A stretch of 64,000 bases of DNA from Platycnemis pennipes (Eukaryota > Arthropoda > Insecta > Odonata > Platycnemididae). Of the stretch, positions 23,205 to 35,300 are shown piece after piece (position 1 is the first letter of the stretch; each line of letters opens with the position of its first letter). The position numbers and the translations under genes were made by a program. The DNA lies in contig OW121854.1 of assembly GCA_933228895.1 (NCBI GenBank), positions 6,017,131-6,081,130 of the forward strand. Reading direction: 5' to 3'. The notes under the pieces were generated by a model. That model did no database searches. It saw only the letters and a list, made by a program, of their open reading frames with translations, and was not told the DNA's origin.

Positions 23205-23400
23205 CTCACTTGTGTGAATCAGTCATGACTGAAAGCTCACGAATGGTTGTGTCAATAGGTCATGAACTATGTGATTTGCCAACTCAATCGTGGGTTGAAA
23301 AATACCAAACGGGAAAGGTTTCCTGGACCGGGAATCGAACCTAAGACCCTTAGCTTGAAAGGCCAATGCTTAGACCACCGCACTACTCAGAATTCCAGCC
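23205..23400 (-). mobile_element. tRNA-derived SINE-like element, second type
   Basis: The minus strand has GTGGTCTAAGCATTGG (A-box-like) and GGTTCGATTCCCGG (B box) at about 23335-23385, with a body toward lower coordinates that differs from family S1. It is not a full tRNA by eye. No target duplication identified. Confidence 0.55.
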
Positions 23401-23984
23401 ACAACATCAATTTTTAGGAAGTTCTACCGAAGCTTTGACTCATTTGCTTTTAATTAAGGTCCATCAAGGACGGAACACGTAAGACGGAATCGTGCCTCAA
23501 AGAATTCGCTGTCGACAAGCATATATTCTATAAAGTATAGTTACTTATTAATAAGTACATAATTATGAAGGTGGTGGCCTGCGTTTCGGCACGGCAAGCC
23601 AAAGGTCCATGGTCTGAATCTCTATCCAGGGAACCTTTTTCCTCTGGAATTTTTTAACTCGTTTGCAGTTCACAATGACAAAATATAAAACTTGCTACTC
23701 AATCATGAATAACTCTTCTGTTATGAAAGATGGTTTAGTTTAACAATCGCGATGTTGTTGAATTTCAAGAGTTTCCGAATAGTATAGGGGACTTTTGTCA
23801 CATCAGTAGCTGCAGATTCCCACATTGGTACATCATAAGCTAAATCAAGCGAGAAATGTTTCATAAATTATATCGATATATTTATGCTAAATAGTGGTTT
23901 AATTGACTGCACGTTGCAAATTGTGCACACTGATATTAATAGTTACTCTTTATTTTCATACACGATACCTGTAAATGATGAACA
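23401..23984. other. no clear feature
   Basis: A segment at about 23572-23660 (GGTGGCCTGCG ... GGTCTGAATCTCTA) is weakly tRNA-like and could be a decayed SINE head. Otherwise nothing. Confidence 0.3.
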
Positions 23985-24044
23985 ATACCGGTTATTGGAA
24001 AATCCTCACGATTCTATTTTCTGTGTGTCAGAACTTTATAGGAA

Positions 24045-24118
24045 ATCGCAGGTGGCCCAGGGAAAGGAATTTGCCCCCTAACCTGAATGTGGGAATTTCA
24101 CTCGCCAATGGCTTAGTT
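24045..24118 (+). repeat. diverged SINE tail related to 10228-10435
   Basis: The blocks GCAGGTGGCCCAGGGAAAGG, AATTTGCCCCC and GTGGGAATTTCA parallel the tail of the SINE-like element at 10228. The head is not recognisable. Confidence 0.4.
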
Positions 24119-24667
24119 GGGGTGAGCTTCATACCTTCCCATATTATTGAAGGCTCTCAGATGTCTTTGCCTCATTGACTTTCGAAATTCAATTTTAAAA
24201 CAATCGAAGGCGCCGTTCCAAATTTGCCCATACCTCCCGAACATGACCATGCCTCCTTGCCTCTTTGATCCTTTTATTGGAATTCTGCATTCCTTCACCA
24301 TCGGGCCCCAAACATTTTCTCTCGGGTTCAGGTCCGGTGAGTTTGCTGGCCAGTGTAACACGGTTATGTGCGGATTCTACACTAAAAATTGCCTAGTTTT
24401 TCGTGCGCCGTAATTGTAATAGTTGACTTTAACAATTCCCATTTCTTTGTCTTCAGGCACTACTTTGTTTACATTCGGAAGTAGTGAAGAACGGAAAATT
24501 TGGACATAGTCCTCCGACGCCAATGGAGGTGGTGTTTTCACCAGCAATCCTGGCCCAGCTGCAAAAATTGCTCCCCAAAAACTCAGGCATTCATGGCTAG
24601 ATCTACAATTTCTTAATATGTTTTTGGTGGTACCTGAAAAATACCAGGAATATAATTTTTGTTTCAA
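24113..24667 (-). pseudogene. Tc1/mariner transposase remnant
   Basis: Two minus-strand frames, 24667-24377 and 24361-24113, together give the DDE region of a Tc1-type transposase. The first contains FWGAIFAAGPGLLVKT and YVQIFRSSLLPNVN; the second contains WPANSPDLNPRENVWG, the hallmark block around the last catalytic acidic residue. The frame shifts between them, and the N-terminal DNA-binding domain and the first catalytic Asp block are missing or unrecognisable. Such enzymes cut and paste at TA sites. Confidence 0.82.
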
Positions 24668-24832
24668 GATCGGAAAACGCTCTCAAATATACTATAACTT
24701 ACTCAGTTATATTTACCTAGTATTACATGTCCTCCTGAGCTGAACATGTCCATTCTCATCTCTTCTAAATTCTAAAAATGCATGCCAGGAATAATATGCC
24801 TCTGTTCTGGACGCCCCAGCACGACTAAAGGG

Positions 24833-25164
24833 GGGATCGGGTTGGTGTGGTGGCTAGAGTACTGGCCTCCCATCCCGAGGGCCCGGGTTCGATTCCCGGC
24901 AGTGGCGGATTTTTCAGTGGAAAACCGGTCCCCACTTGAGTGCCTAGTGGAGGGCATTTCATGTACAGTACTCCGTCCGTCGGATGGGACGTTAAGCCGT
25001 GGTCCCCTTGGCGCCTTTCGTTAAGAGTAGGCTAATGCCGACGCCGGGTTTCTCTCCACCCTTCCTCCGTTCCCTAAAAACTCCTACCATTACCCAATTA
25101 TCCACCTATCCTATATGGCGCAAATGACCTAAGCTGTCGGTCGCCTCCCCCAAATAACCAACCA
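24833..25164 (+). mobile_element. tRNA-derived SINE (family S1), full-length copy
   Basis: A box (TGTGGTGGCTAGAGTACTGG) and B box (GGTTCGATTCCCGGC) lie at the left end. The element is 332 bp, bounded by the 12-bp direct repeat ACGACTAAAGGG (24821-24832 and 25165-25176). It is the inverted counterpart of the copy at 19698-20029, with high similarity throughout. Confidence 0.93.
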
Positions 25165-25404
25165 ACGACTAAAGGGCCATATCCAGAATCTCAACTACAG
25201 TCTCGCTTCTACTGCTTACGTACTAAAATACAAGCTTCGAGTCAAATTGATGTGCAGATTCACTCTGCTGAGTTGGTATTAGCACGCTGTGTACCGTTTA
25301 GAACCACGTAATGCATAATCTGTGTACCTTTTCATCTTATCCTTGAAGCAAACCCTTGGCGTAGCATACGCAGTAAATTTCTTACTGCAGCAAATAAACT
25401 CACA

Positions 25405-25690
25405 GTATTTTCTCATCTGCATTTACATCTACTTCTCTCATTACCACGCAAGCCACCATAAATGTGTGTCGCAGAGGGAAAATTCACACCAAACATGCAT
25501 GATGCATAAAAAGGATTAGTATTCATATTCTAGTCTACACTTCACAATTAAAACAAAGATGACAACAGCAAAACAAGCGTGCAAAAACATGCTGTTAGTT
25601 TGGTTGGCTTAAAATCCAAATACCAACAAGAAACTGCCTTTGCTTTCCATCGATACATTCATATTTATACTATTGGTAATATTGGATATA
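25405..25690 (-). mobile_element. CR1/L2-like LINE 3' end, second copy
   Basis: This begins with TACATCTACTTCTC and continues with ACGCAAGCCACCATAAATGT, CACCAAACATGCATGATGCA and GCGTGCAAAAACATGCTGTT, parallel to the LINE 3' end at 1478 but more diverged. It appears 5'-truncated before about 25690. Confidence 0.65.
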
Positions 25691-25734
25691 TTTACAGATA
25701 GTCATAACCCCATCAGTGGTTTTAAGACAATATT

Positions 25735-26005
25735 GCAGCATAAAGGCGCTGTATATTGGGATGATGGATGGAGATGGAAGGTTTTAGAGAAACCCGGCGT
25801 GGGTATCAATCTGCTCTTAAAGGCACGGACGGGAAAAAGGCTTAGCATTCCACCTTACGGAGGAAATACTGAACCTGGAGTTTTCTGCACAAAGCACTCA
25901 AGGAAGAACCGGTTTATCAATGAAAAGTATCTGCTACTGCCGGGAATCAGATTCGGGCCTTCGAGATGGAAGGCCATTGCTCTAATCACTGCACCAACTT
26001 GACCC
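25735..26005 (-). mobile_element. SINE family S1, old diverged copy
   Basis: The minus-strand head around 25945-26000 (CTGCCGGGAATCAGATTCGG on the + strand) and the body (GAGAAACCCGGCGTGGG, TACTGAACCTGGAGTTTTCT, GCACTCAAGGAAGAACCGG) match family S1 with many changes. It ends about 195 bp upstream of the STPG2 start codon. Confidence 0.75.
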
Positions 26006-26198
26006 CAATGTTTATTATTTGTGCTCAGTAAACCTTATCGTATCCTAGAAACCATATGATTGCATAACTAATGCTTCAACTTAGTTAATGCCATACTCTT
26101 GTCTTATGTTGTCTACTGTATGTTGTGGAAAGTTTTCGGTCATTCCTGTTTTTTATGTTTAAACGCTTAGTATCCGTGAATTCCATCGATATTACAAG
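26006..26198 (+). promoter_or_regulatory. presumed 5' UTR/promoter region of the STPG2-like gene
   Basis: This interval lies between an old SINE and the chosen start codon. An in-frame stop (TAA, 26160-26162) precedes the ATG, which supports 26199 as the start if this is a coding first exon. I see no defined TATA box or initiator that I would place with confidence. Confidence 0.3.
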
Positions 26199-26301
26199 AT
26201 GTATAGCCTATCGAAGAGATTTGATGCCATTCGTTTTAATACACCGACCAGCGTTGGGCCCGGGACATACAATGTCAACGGAATGAATGAAATGAACGGA
26301 G
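26199..26301 (+). CDS. STPG2: STPG2 exon 1 (coding part)
   Basis: Starts at ATG (MYSLSKRFDAIRF), contains the first repeat VGPGTYNV, and ends GGA-G before the donor GTGAGT, phase 1. An in-frame stop lies 37 bp upstream. Confidence 0.85.
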
Positions 26302-29300
26302 GTGAGTGCATTTTTATTATTGTTCGCGAATCTTGTTGGTTTTACTATTTGGTTAAATAATAAAAATCCGTCACTTAGAGGTCTAATTGGTATTTTTGAA
26401 ATTTGGAACATTGCCTCCAGGCTGAAGTGAATGCGTCACAGTTTTATTCGTGTCGTCTATTCGTCTATTATGTTGTTGACATAAAAGTTTGCATTAAGTC
26501 TGCGTCTTAATAGAATAGTATTATTGCACAAGAAGTAGCAGGTTATCTCCATAGTATGCGGCATTGAGCACCAAGAAGTATATGGACTAAATAGGTTGTT
26601 GAAGTATGGGCTTCGTTGGATCATCTATTCCACAAAAGTTGATTTTAGGCTTATTGGCTCAACGGCATAAAGACTTTAGTAGTGTACAGTGAAATACTAA
26701 TGTCACTTGACTGCTGTTGCGAAATGGATTGTTTCTCACGTTAGGCATGGCGTGAGTGGGGGAAAAGTTCGAATTTACCCAGATTCGTGATATATTACAG
26801 AGTAACAGATCTTCTGAACTTTAAACCACACTTTAAATGAATCAAAGATGTGCAGAGTGAGATAATATACTTATGCACATCTGTTTAACTAATAATTTCA
26901 CGTGCTTTTTTTACCTTAATTTTCTTATCCCTGATTCTAGGTGGTTATGCACCCTTCCTGTCGATGAAGCCTCGGGATCTGTCGTTGAATTATCGAGACT
27001 CTGCCAGCCTTCCTGCTCCTAACAAATACAACCCGCAAGGGGCGGCGAGAATTAAGGTATTCTATCAACAAATCTAGGTTTATTTCATGCCCTTCCTCAT
27101 ATTCTCATCCTCATGAGTTGACTTCATCATTGGTCAGCAACTCTGAGATTGGTTTGACACGGCTGTCCACTGAATTCTCCCATTACCTAATCTCCTCATA
27201 TTTTCGTATTTCATCTCTTACGCGTCCTTTCACTTGTTCACCTCGGATTTTATATGCCCTATATATCTCATGCGATGCTTTCCTTTGCCGTTCTTCTCGT
27301 CCACTTATCCTCTAACAATTGTCATCATAAGTCCACCATGTCTGAAGATTTAGCAGATTAACTTGTCCCGTCTTCTTCTTAGAGTTTCCAGAAGACTTCT
27401 CCGGATTTCCTTGTTACAAACTCCTTCCATTTAATCTTCGTCATTTTTCTGTAGCACCGCATTTCATTGCTGCGAAGTTGTGATCTTATTTGCTCCTCTC
27501 CCCTTTCAACCTTTCCCTCCCCTCACTGCAATTGTATATATACAGATGTCTGAGATAATTTTCACCTGAAGATGGTGTTGTACACCGAAACCGGTCAAGT
27601 AAAATCCTTATTTTTGTGGAAAATTGCCAGTCCTTTTCTTTCGCTATGACATTCCACCAAATCAAGCCTGAAACAACTACCTTTAAACTTATTTACTCCA
27701 TTGGCATGCATAATAACAGGAGGCCGTATTTAATTACCGACATACTATGGGTCCGGTGACGAATCCTTGTGGGCAGCGTCAAAGCGGGGTGTAGGGGTCG
27801 TCACTGTCCCTAGTATTACCCTTCACCACATATGCCGAGGGAGTGATGACAGAGATACGTAGGAAACTTGATGATGGCCTAACAGCGTGAGGAGTGTTAG
27901 TTTAAAAGATGGGCCATAAATTGAGAGTGAGTAAGGCAGGCAGCAAAATGATTGCCATCGTCGACATAGACTTTCCGATTCCAGTGAAGAGGATGAGGGT
28001 TGAGGATGAGGATTCGCAAGAAATTGGTTCATTTTAGGAAAAGTAAGTTTGAGAGAGTTGTACAATGGAAGCTACCCTAGAGCGGAAGTAATCGAAGAGG
28101 AAAATTAAGTCGCTAAGGATGATTTGGGAGTTCCAGTCTTAAGATCAGAATTGGACGCAGCTTTAGGGGAGCTGAGGATGAATAAGGCTTCGGGAATAGA
28201 AGATATTACTGCCGAACTAATTAAAAATGCCTGAGGGAAGACATTTACTCAGCTGTACAAAACCATCTGCAGAATGTACTATATAGAAGAAATACCCACG
28301 GACTTTGAGAAGAACATCATCAATCCTATTGCCAACAAGAAGAAGAGGGCTGAGGGCTGACAAAAAGAAGAGGGCTGAGAACTGTGGACATTTTAGGACC
28401 ATAAGCCTGACGACACATGCCTCGAAGATATTGACCATAATCATCTATAGAAAAATAGAGCTAAAAGCGGAGGAGTTCCTGGATGAGGACCAATTCGGGT
28501 TCAAAAAAACAAGGGCACGATTTTGGCCCTCAGGCTACTTAAAGGGAAGAGAATAGAGAAGAATCTACCGACGTTTGTTGCATTTGTAGATTTGGAGAAG
28601 GCATTGGGCAACGTGGATTGGAACATGATGCTAATGATTCTGGAAGAAATTAGAGTATCATACAATGCCCGAAGAGTTATCCACAGCTTGTATAAAAATC
28701 AGGTGGCCATAATCAAATCAGGACCCAGCAGTTCAGAAGCAAATATTCAAAAAGGAGTGAGACAAAGCTGTGCACTGTCTCCCGTATTATTCAATGTCTA
28801 TATCGAGAAAGTCATCATAGAAGTCAAAGAAAAGTCTCTTTTCTCAAAGGTTCTTGCATTATTTTGATATCAAACCATTTCACGTTTCTTGTTCACGCTC
28901 TAAGCAATATCGTTAGCGGTATAAAACATTTTTACAAAAGTTTCTGTACGATACAGAGATTTACGGTACATTTACAACAGTTAGTTATTCAGGGGACGAC
29001 AGCTGAGAACATTTGCGCCACTTAGGATAGGTTGGTAATTGGGAAATGGTAGGAGTTTTTAGGGAACGGAGAAAGAGTGGAGGGAAACCCGGCGTCGGCA
29101 TTAGCCTACTCTTAACGATAGGCGCCAAGGGGGCCACGGCTTAACGTCATATTCGACGGACGGAGTACTGAACCTGAAATTCCCTCCACTAGGAACTCAA
29201 GTAGGGATCGGTTTGCCCCTGAAAAATCCGCCGCTGCCGGGAATCGAACCCGGGCCCTCCTCGATCACGATCCCCGCACATTTACAATAGGAAAACCCCT

Positions 29301-32300
29301 TAACATGCATTCGTTTCAACATACACTTCAACGCCAAGCGAAGAGCAAAATTATTCCGACTTGGATTCACTGCCATCATCTTCCATCCAGAAGATCCTTT
29401 GCCTTCTCCCAACGTTCGCGTGCCGACGATCGAGGACTAGAATAGTTTCCTTTCTTTTTCATGGCGTTGATCAAAAGTTTATAGCCTCTGGAGTACGCGT
29501 ATTTTATGGCGCGTCCATTTTAAAATGACGTGAAGTATTTTTTCCTGATTAATTAACAAGTGAAAGTTTAAAACGTTCAATGCAATGCTGTTTTCATACA
29601 TGACTAAACGGCTGTTGATTGTATGATTAGTATGCCTCCTTGAAGGTTCGAAAAATATCTAGTTCACAGTAAAGAAAATAACACTGCAATTAAAAGTACA
29701 AAATACAAATGAGCATTTTATTTTCTCCATATAGGTAACTCTACTCAAATTCGTTTTGATTCACATCCTTGCAGCAGAAATTACGGCCTCTTGACTTGAG
29801 ACAGAACGCATAAGTCTGGAATCTTAGCGACGTAAATGTAGTAAGAGTGAGTGACCTCAACAATTTCAAATATGAAACCCTTTACTGGCAGTACCCAGTA
29901 AACACGAAAAGCTGCAGAAGCGCTGCACAAGGAAATCAAGGCTGCACGTGCAACTTGCCATGAATGAAGCGAGCGCTGAAGCTGTTTCGGAGCGCGATGT
30001 CGAAATTTGTTGCTGAAGTGCACTAACCGCAGTATGAACGATGCGTAACTCCATCATGCCACTCAGGCACTATACGGTATACAATTTGCTTCAGTTGCAT
30101 GTTTGAAAAAACTGGAAAACAGCTTCAAATCATGTACATACATATCATTTTAAAGAAGTTGTATGGCTCCTTAATTTCCGTCTATGAATGTGGAATAGGG
30201 GAAGCGGTAATAATGAAAGGTGATAGTTCTGATCCCTTCGACCTGAATGTGCTGATTGAAATGTCAAGAAAACTGTATTCTCCACTAGTCAACTTCCGCA
30301 GTGAAGACCTTGAAAGCTATGTAGAGACCATAGACCATTTTTTAACATCACAGCTACTGGACCTAGTAATGCATAGTAAATTATTCCACACAGCCTGAAG
30401 TAGGGACTGCTATTCTGCTGAGAAATCTATTCCTCCACCAACAGTTCATACCAGGCCATTTAAGTAGGATGCCAGTTCTTCTAGCCACCTCATCAGCTAA
30501 ATGTTCAAGAATATGTAGTACTCTCTACTGACTTGTTCCCCTTGAAAAACTGTTTTCTGAATGCTTTAATTTCTTTCTCCGAGCCTGTCTTCTCTACGTT
30601 CATTTTCATCCCTCTCGCCTCACGCCTTTTGTGCTCCAATCAAACATTGCTATGAAAAGGGGGATTTTATAGTATACTGAATAGTTGAAGTTTTCTGTGG
30701 ATGTCACCAACTCCCCTATCTGTGTTACTCTTGCTGGCATGTAGACCAGTTCCAATTACACTTGTTGCATCCGCGTCTACATACATTTAATCACTCACCT
30801 GTTCACTGTCTAGAAGATCTCTTGTCCCTCCATTTCAACAATTGTTTTTTCCTCTCATGTCTAAAGCTCCTTTCCTCATATCTTCTTTTCTAATATCAAA
30901 TTTCCCAGAATCAGCACGGTCTTGACATTGCAATATCCTATTCTAACAGTTTGTCTTCCCTACTGCTGTATCAGGATTTCATAAGATAGCATTGCAGATT
31001 ATTCCTTTCCCTAGGGCCAGCACTCGCCTAAGTGATGTAGGACTATGTCCCAGAGTGTCAGGACTGATCAAACCCATCGGGAAAACATAACTTGTGGTTT
31101 CCCATTGCGTGTCCCATTCATTTTTTTAGCATCATTTGATTGGCCCCTGTAGCAGCTGTGGAAATATGCTGAATTGAGTCTTTACATGGCCACTACCCTT
31201 TGATCTATCTGACATGGGTGATTCCTCAGGAAAGACTTTTAATTTCCCTTCTCCCCAGTACTAATAGGGATGTGTGAGCCCTTCCTACCACATTAAGATC
31301 TAACTCCATGAGGTTGGTCAGCTGATTAATGGGACTGATAGTAAATATTGATTCAGAGAATTACGCAGGAAATATATTTAGTAATCCAATTGAAACCACT
31401 TAAAAAAATAAAAATAATTCAGAAATTTCTATCTAAAATAGCCAGTCCCATGGTAAAGAGATAGATGAAGCTTAGTACACACTGAACAAAACCTGGGAGA
31501 TAATATTACAGAGGACTTGTTGTACATCATCCATTGACTTTTAGACAATTTGTGTAGCAGACTTGACAAAAGTGTTCCGTGTGGTATCTGCTACACTTTG
31601 TGCCAACCTGCATTATACCTACTAGCACCCTACTAGCTAGCTCTGAAAGTATACTAGAATGTATTATAAGGTCTGCGACATGTAAACATAGTTTTTTGGT
31701 TGATTATAACAGGAGATAGCAATGGATTTTTATGTTATGCTTTATTTTGATTTACTTTTATTGGTTACTGCAAAGAAAAATCCACCTCTGAGTCTCCGAC
31801 TAGCAACCGATTTAATTGCCATCAATATGGTGGCTGGAGACTCGAGAGGTGTCATGCCTATGGGTAGCTACATCTACCACTGTCAAATAGGTAACTACCC
31901 TGGATTTGGATCATGTCCACAAAGCAGGCGGACCTGAGAAGGTTGGCCTTCTGCATTGCTCCTGCAAGTGCATTTGCACACACCCTGCACACTGGGATGC
32001 ACTTCAGACTGTCAATGAGTGAGCTCTTGACACCACCAAGCACACCCACAATGAAGACTACCAGTTTCACAGATTAGCTCTTACTTATTAAACATTATTA
32101 TATTTGTAATTAAAGTTATGCATAAATGCATTGGAAAGGGGTGCAAAAGACTGCAAATTGAGATTTTTAAACACATCAGATTAAAATGCAGTACAGTTGA
32201 CTGAGGTAATCTAAATGTCATTAGCTATATATGTAGGTGCACGTGTATGACTCATGATACCTAACAGTAGGAACTCCTAGCATTGAATTTTCAATTTGCT

Positions 32301-35300
32301 TTTGTCGATGAATTATCTTCAATAAAACATTCTTCCGGGTAGATTTTCACACAGAATGCTTGCTTTTAGCTCTGCCTTAAACCACAGATATTAAAAATAA
32401 ATAAATTTCTATGAACTTTTCACATTCATCATTCTTTGCAATTATATAGGTGATAGAACATGATGGTCAACTTGTGGACTAGCATTATATGTATGTGGGT
32501 GATGTTCAATCATTTGTCATATTCATGATGAATTACTTATAAATAGCCTTTCCTAATCATTAGAGTTGGCTTCCCCAGTTATTTCTGAAGCTACTTTAGC
32601 AATAAGACTGAGCATCTCCTTTGTGTCTCAGGGTGGTACTTCAATGCAGAACAGGAGCCCAAGATTCACTTATCGGAAAATGGATGGTCCTGGGCCGTGC
32701 GACTATCCGCCGTACTCGGGAGATGATGAGAAGAAGGGCACTCCAGCTTCGTCCCCACGCTCCGGCCACTCTGGACAAGTAAGTAACATCAATTACGAAT
32801 TATGTGGGTCTACACCTCATTCCATTGTATGTCAAGAGCATATTTTTAAGGTCTCATGGCCTCTAGTGTTGTGATGCATTCATAATCAATCATTTAAGTC
32901 TCATCAGGGCCTCACAGGCAAATAAAGACTGAATCTAACAGTGCTTTGCACAGTAATCTCAAGCAAATGAATATGCAAAATGGATACGATTAAGATTCAG
33001 GTTGTTTGGATTTCTGCCCTGTCCTTCCATCTTGGATGAGGGTCAGGGACGTATTTATTATCCCTGAGGCCCCCAGGGGGATCTAGGATGAGACCCCCAA
33101 TATTACAGTCTTGCAACCTGGCAGCTTGATATAGACTTTTCCTTGCATATTAAGACAATGCATAATGAGTACAAATATCTTTCACTATTAATATTCTGCT
33201 AGTAGGCACCATGCAACTTACAACTATATTTACATTTTCTCTCTCATGAGGACCCCAGTGCTCGCAAGGCACTTGGCGGCCACCGGGTATGCCATATGGT
33301 AAATACGGCTGAGGGCAAATTTTGCAGGCCACAGCCTGGTTTATTCATAAACTGTGGATAATTATTTAACCATTGTAGGGCACTACAATAAGTTTGAGAA
33401 TTTCAAGTATTAAATTCCAATTCACATTGCCAGAAGGTTTCTCTGAATCCTTAAATAAAATGAATGTCCATTTTTTCTTCTCGATTTTCTTCTCTATGAG
33501 CAGCCTAAGACCAAAATTGATTCATTTTTACCATTAATTCTCCTAAAACCAAATTGTTCATCATCCAGGAACTACTCTGCTTTATGTTCTATTCTTAATA
33601 ACTCCTGCATGTATGTGATTCAGGATGAAAGCTAAGTGAAAAAAGTTGCTTAATAGACATTTGGGGATGTATCATAATGTGAAAAGGTCATAATGTGATA
33701 CAGCAATGTAGGAGATGCACATGAATCATTACCCTGGAATCAATTATGTATATTGTACTGCAACATAAAGCTGGCCATTAAATTTTTCAGAATCGTAGTT
33801 TGGGTGGTACATATTTTAATTTCTGGATAGCATGAAGGTCATAGCTTTAAAAGTTTCTTCCTAAAAGAAAAAAAAACATTTAAATGCATTTTATGACAGC
33901 ATGATGTAAATGGCAGCATGCTCAGCTTTTTCAAGTGAAGAATCATCACAAGGGTCACAGAGGAATTAGAGGTGGCAAGGAAATCCATTCCTTAGCTTCA
34001 TAGCCCATGAATTCAATGTACAGATGTACATTGAACCGCTGTATGGGCCTGGCATCTGAGTCTGATGTATTTATTGCTCTCCAACTGTCTTGGTCTGCAG
34101 CCCTGGTTCGTCATCCTCAAATTCTCTTCCTTCTTCGATTGAACAACCTTCCTTTAAACATTCATGTTGGGATATCCTCCTCTGGTATTCTCTCGATATG
34201 GCCCAACCAGTGTACCCTCTTGAGCAGCATGTGCCTAGACATTCCCCACCCACCATATTGTGGCTAGCAGGTCGATGAGTTGATCAAAATGCCCAAATGC
34301 TGCTTGGTGTTAATGGGATTATAATTGTTAGTCATTGGCTTGACTGGAGGAATCCCTTTCCATTACTTTTCAGCTGCTTCAAGCTGCCAAGAGGAATAAG
34401 TCTACTTCAGCAACCAATGCTATGCCTTGTTGTGGAGCTCCCCCTGTTGGCAAGGGTTTCTGTGACTACCAGGAGAAAATTGAAGGTCACCTCGGCAGAA
34501 AAACTTCACCGCAGATTGGGATGTGTTCTCCCTGCACTTTACATGTAAGAAAAATGGTTAATGTTCTTAAAACTTCATTGTTAACCCATTCGCCTCTTAA
34601 TTTTCCATGGATTTTCTGCCCTTTAAACTCTTTTTAATTTTCTGAAAAATTTCACGGAATTTAAAAAAAAAATTTTTTGGATATTAAAATTATTTACTTA
34701 TTAAATATTTCACAATTTATTTTCACCAAATAAAAAAAAGACTTGTGGTACATAAAATCGGGAAAAAAGAAGAGCATTAGAACAATGAATTCCATCACGT
34801 GACCGGCGAACCACTGGCTCTTTACCTAAAGGCATACCATAAGGTAGACCGGCGAATCGCTGGCGCTTTACCCCAATGGGTTAATGAAAACAATATTCAA
34901 TGTAGACCATGGAAAATAGGTTGGGGGAATACAAAATTCCAACCTACAATCGAAATATTGAAATAGGTTTTTCATATTTTAAAGATAGTTATGTTTTTAT
35001 CAAAGAAAATAAATATGCATTCTGAAAAAAACATTCAAAACTTTAAACAACAGTTCACTGATTACTATATAGAGGACCATTAATGAAATTTCATGTTGAT
35101 CTAATTCAGTTTATTCCTAGGATTGTTGTGTAACAGCTGTGCATTATGAAAATAAGACTAATATAGTCACAAAATAAAAGCTCATTGATTCTTATATGAG
35201 CTACATTTTTCATATTTCATTTATTATAAAATATTTGTTACAACAAGTACCTATATGTCAGGTACCTATACTTAGTTTCAATGATAAAAATGGTTGCTGA

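Noticed and set aside
30099..30398. 99-codon + strand frame in intron 2 as an exon
   Set aside because: No PG repeat or known domain, and exons 2 and 3 already join in frame without it.
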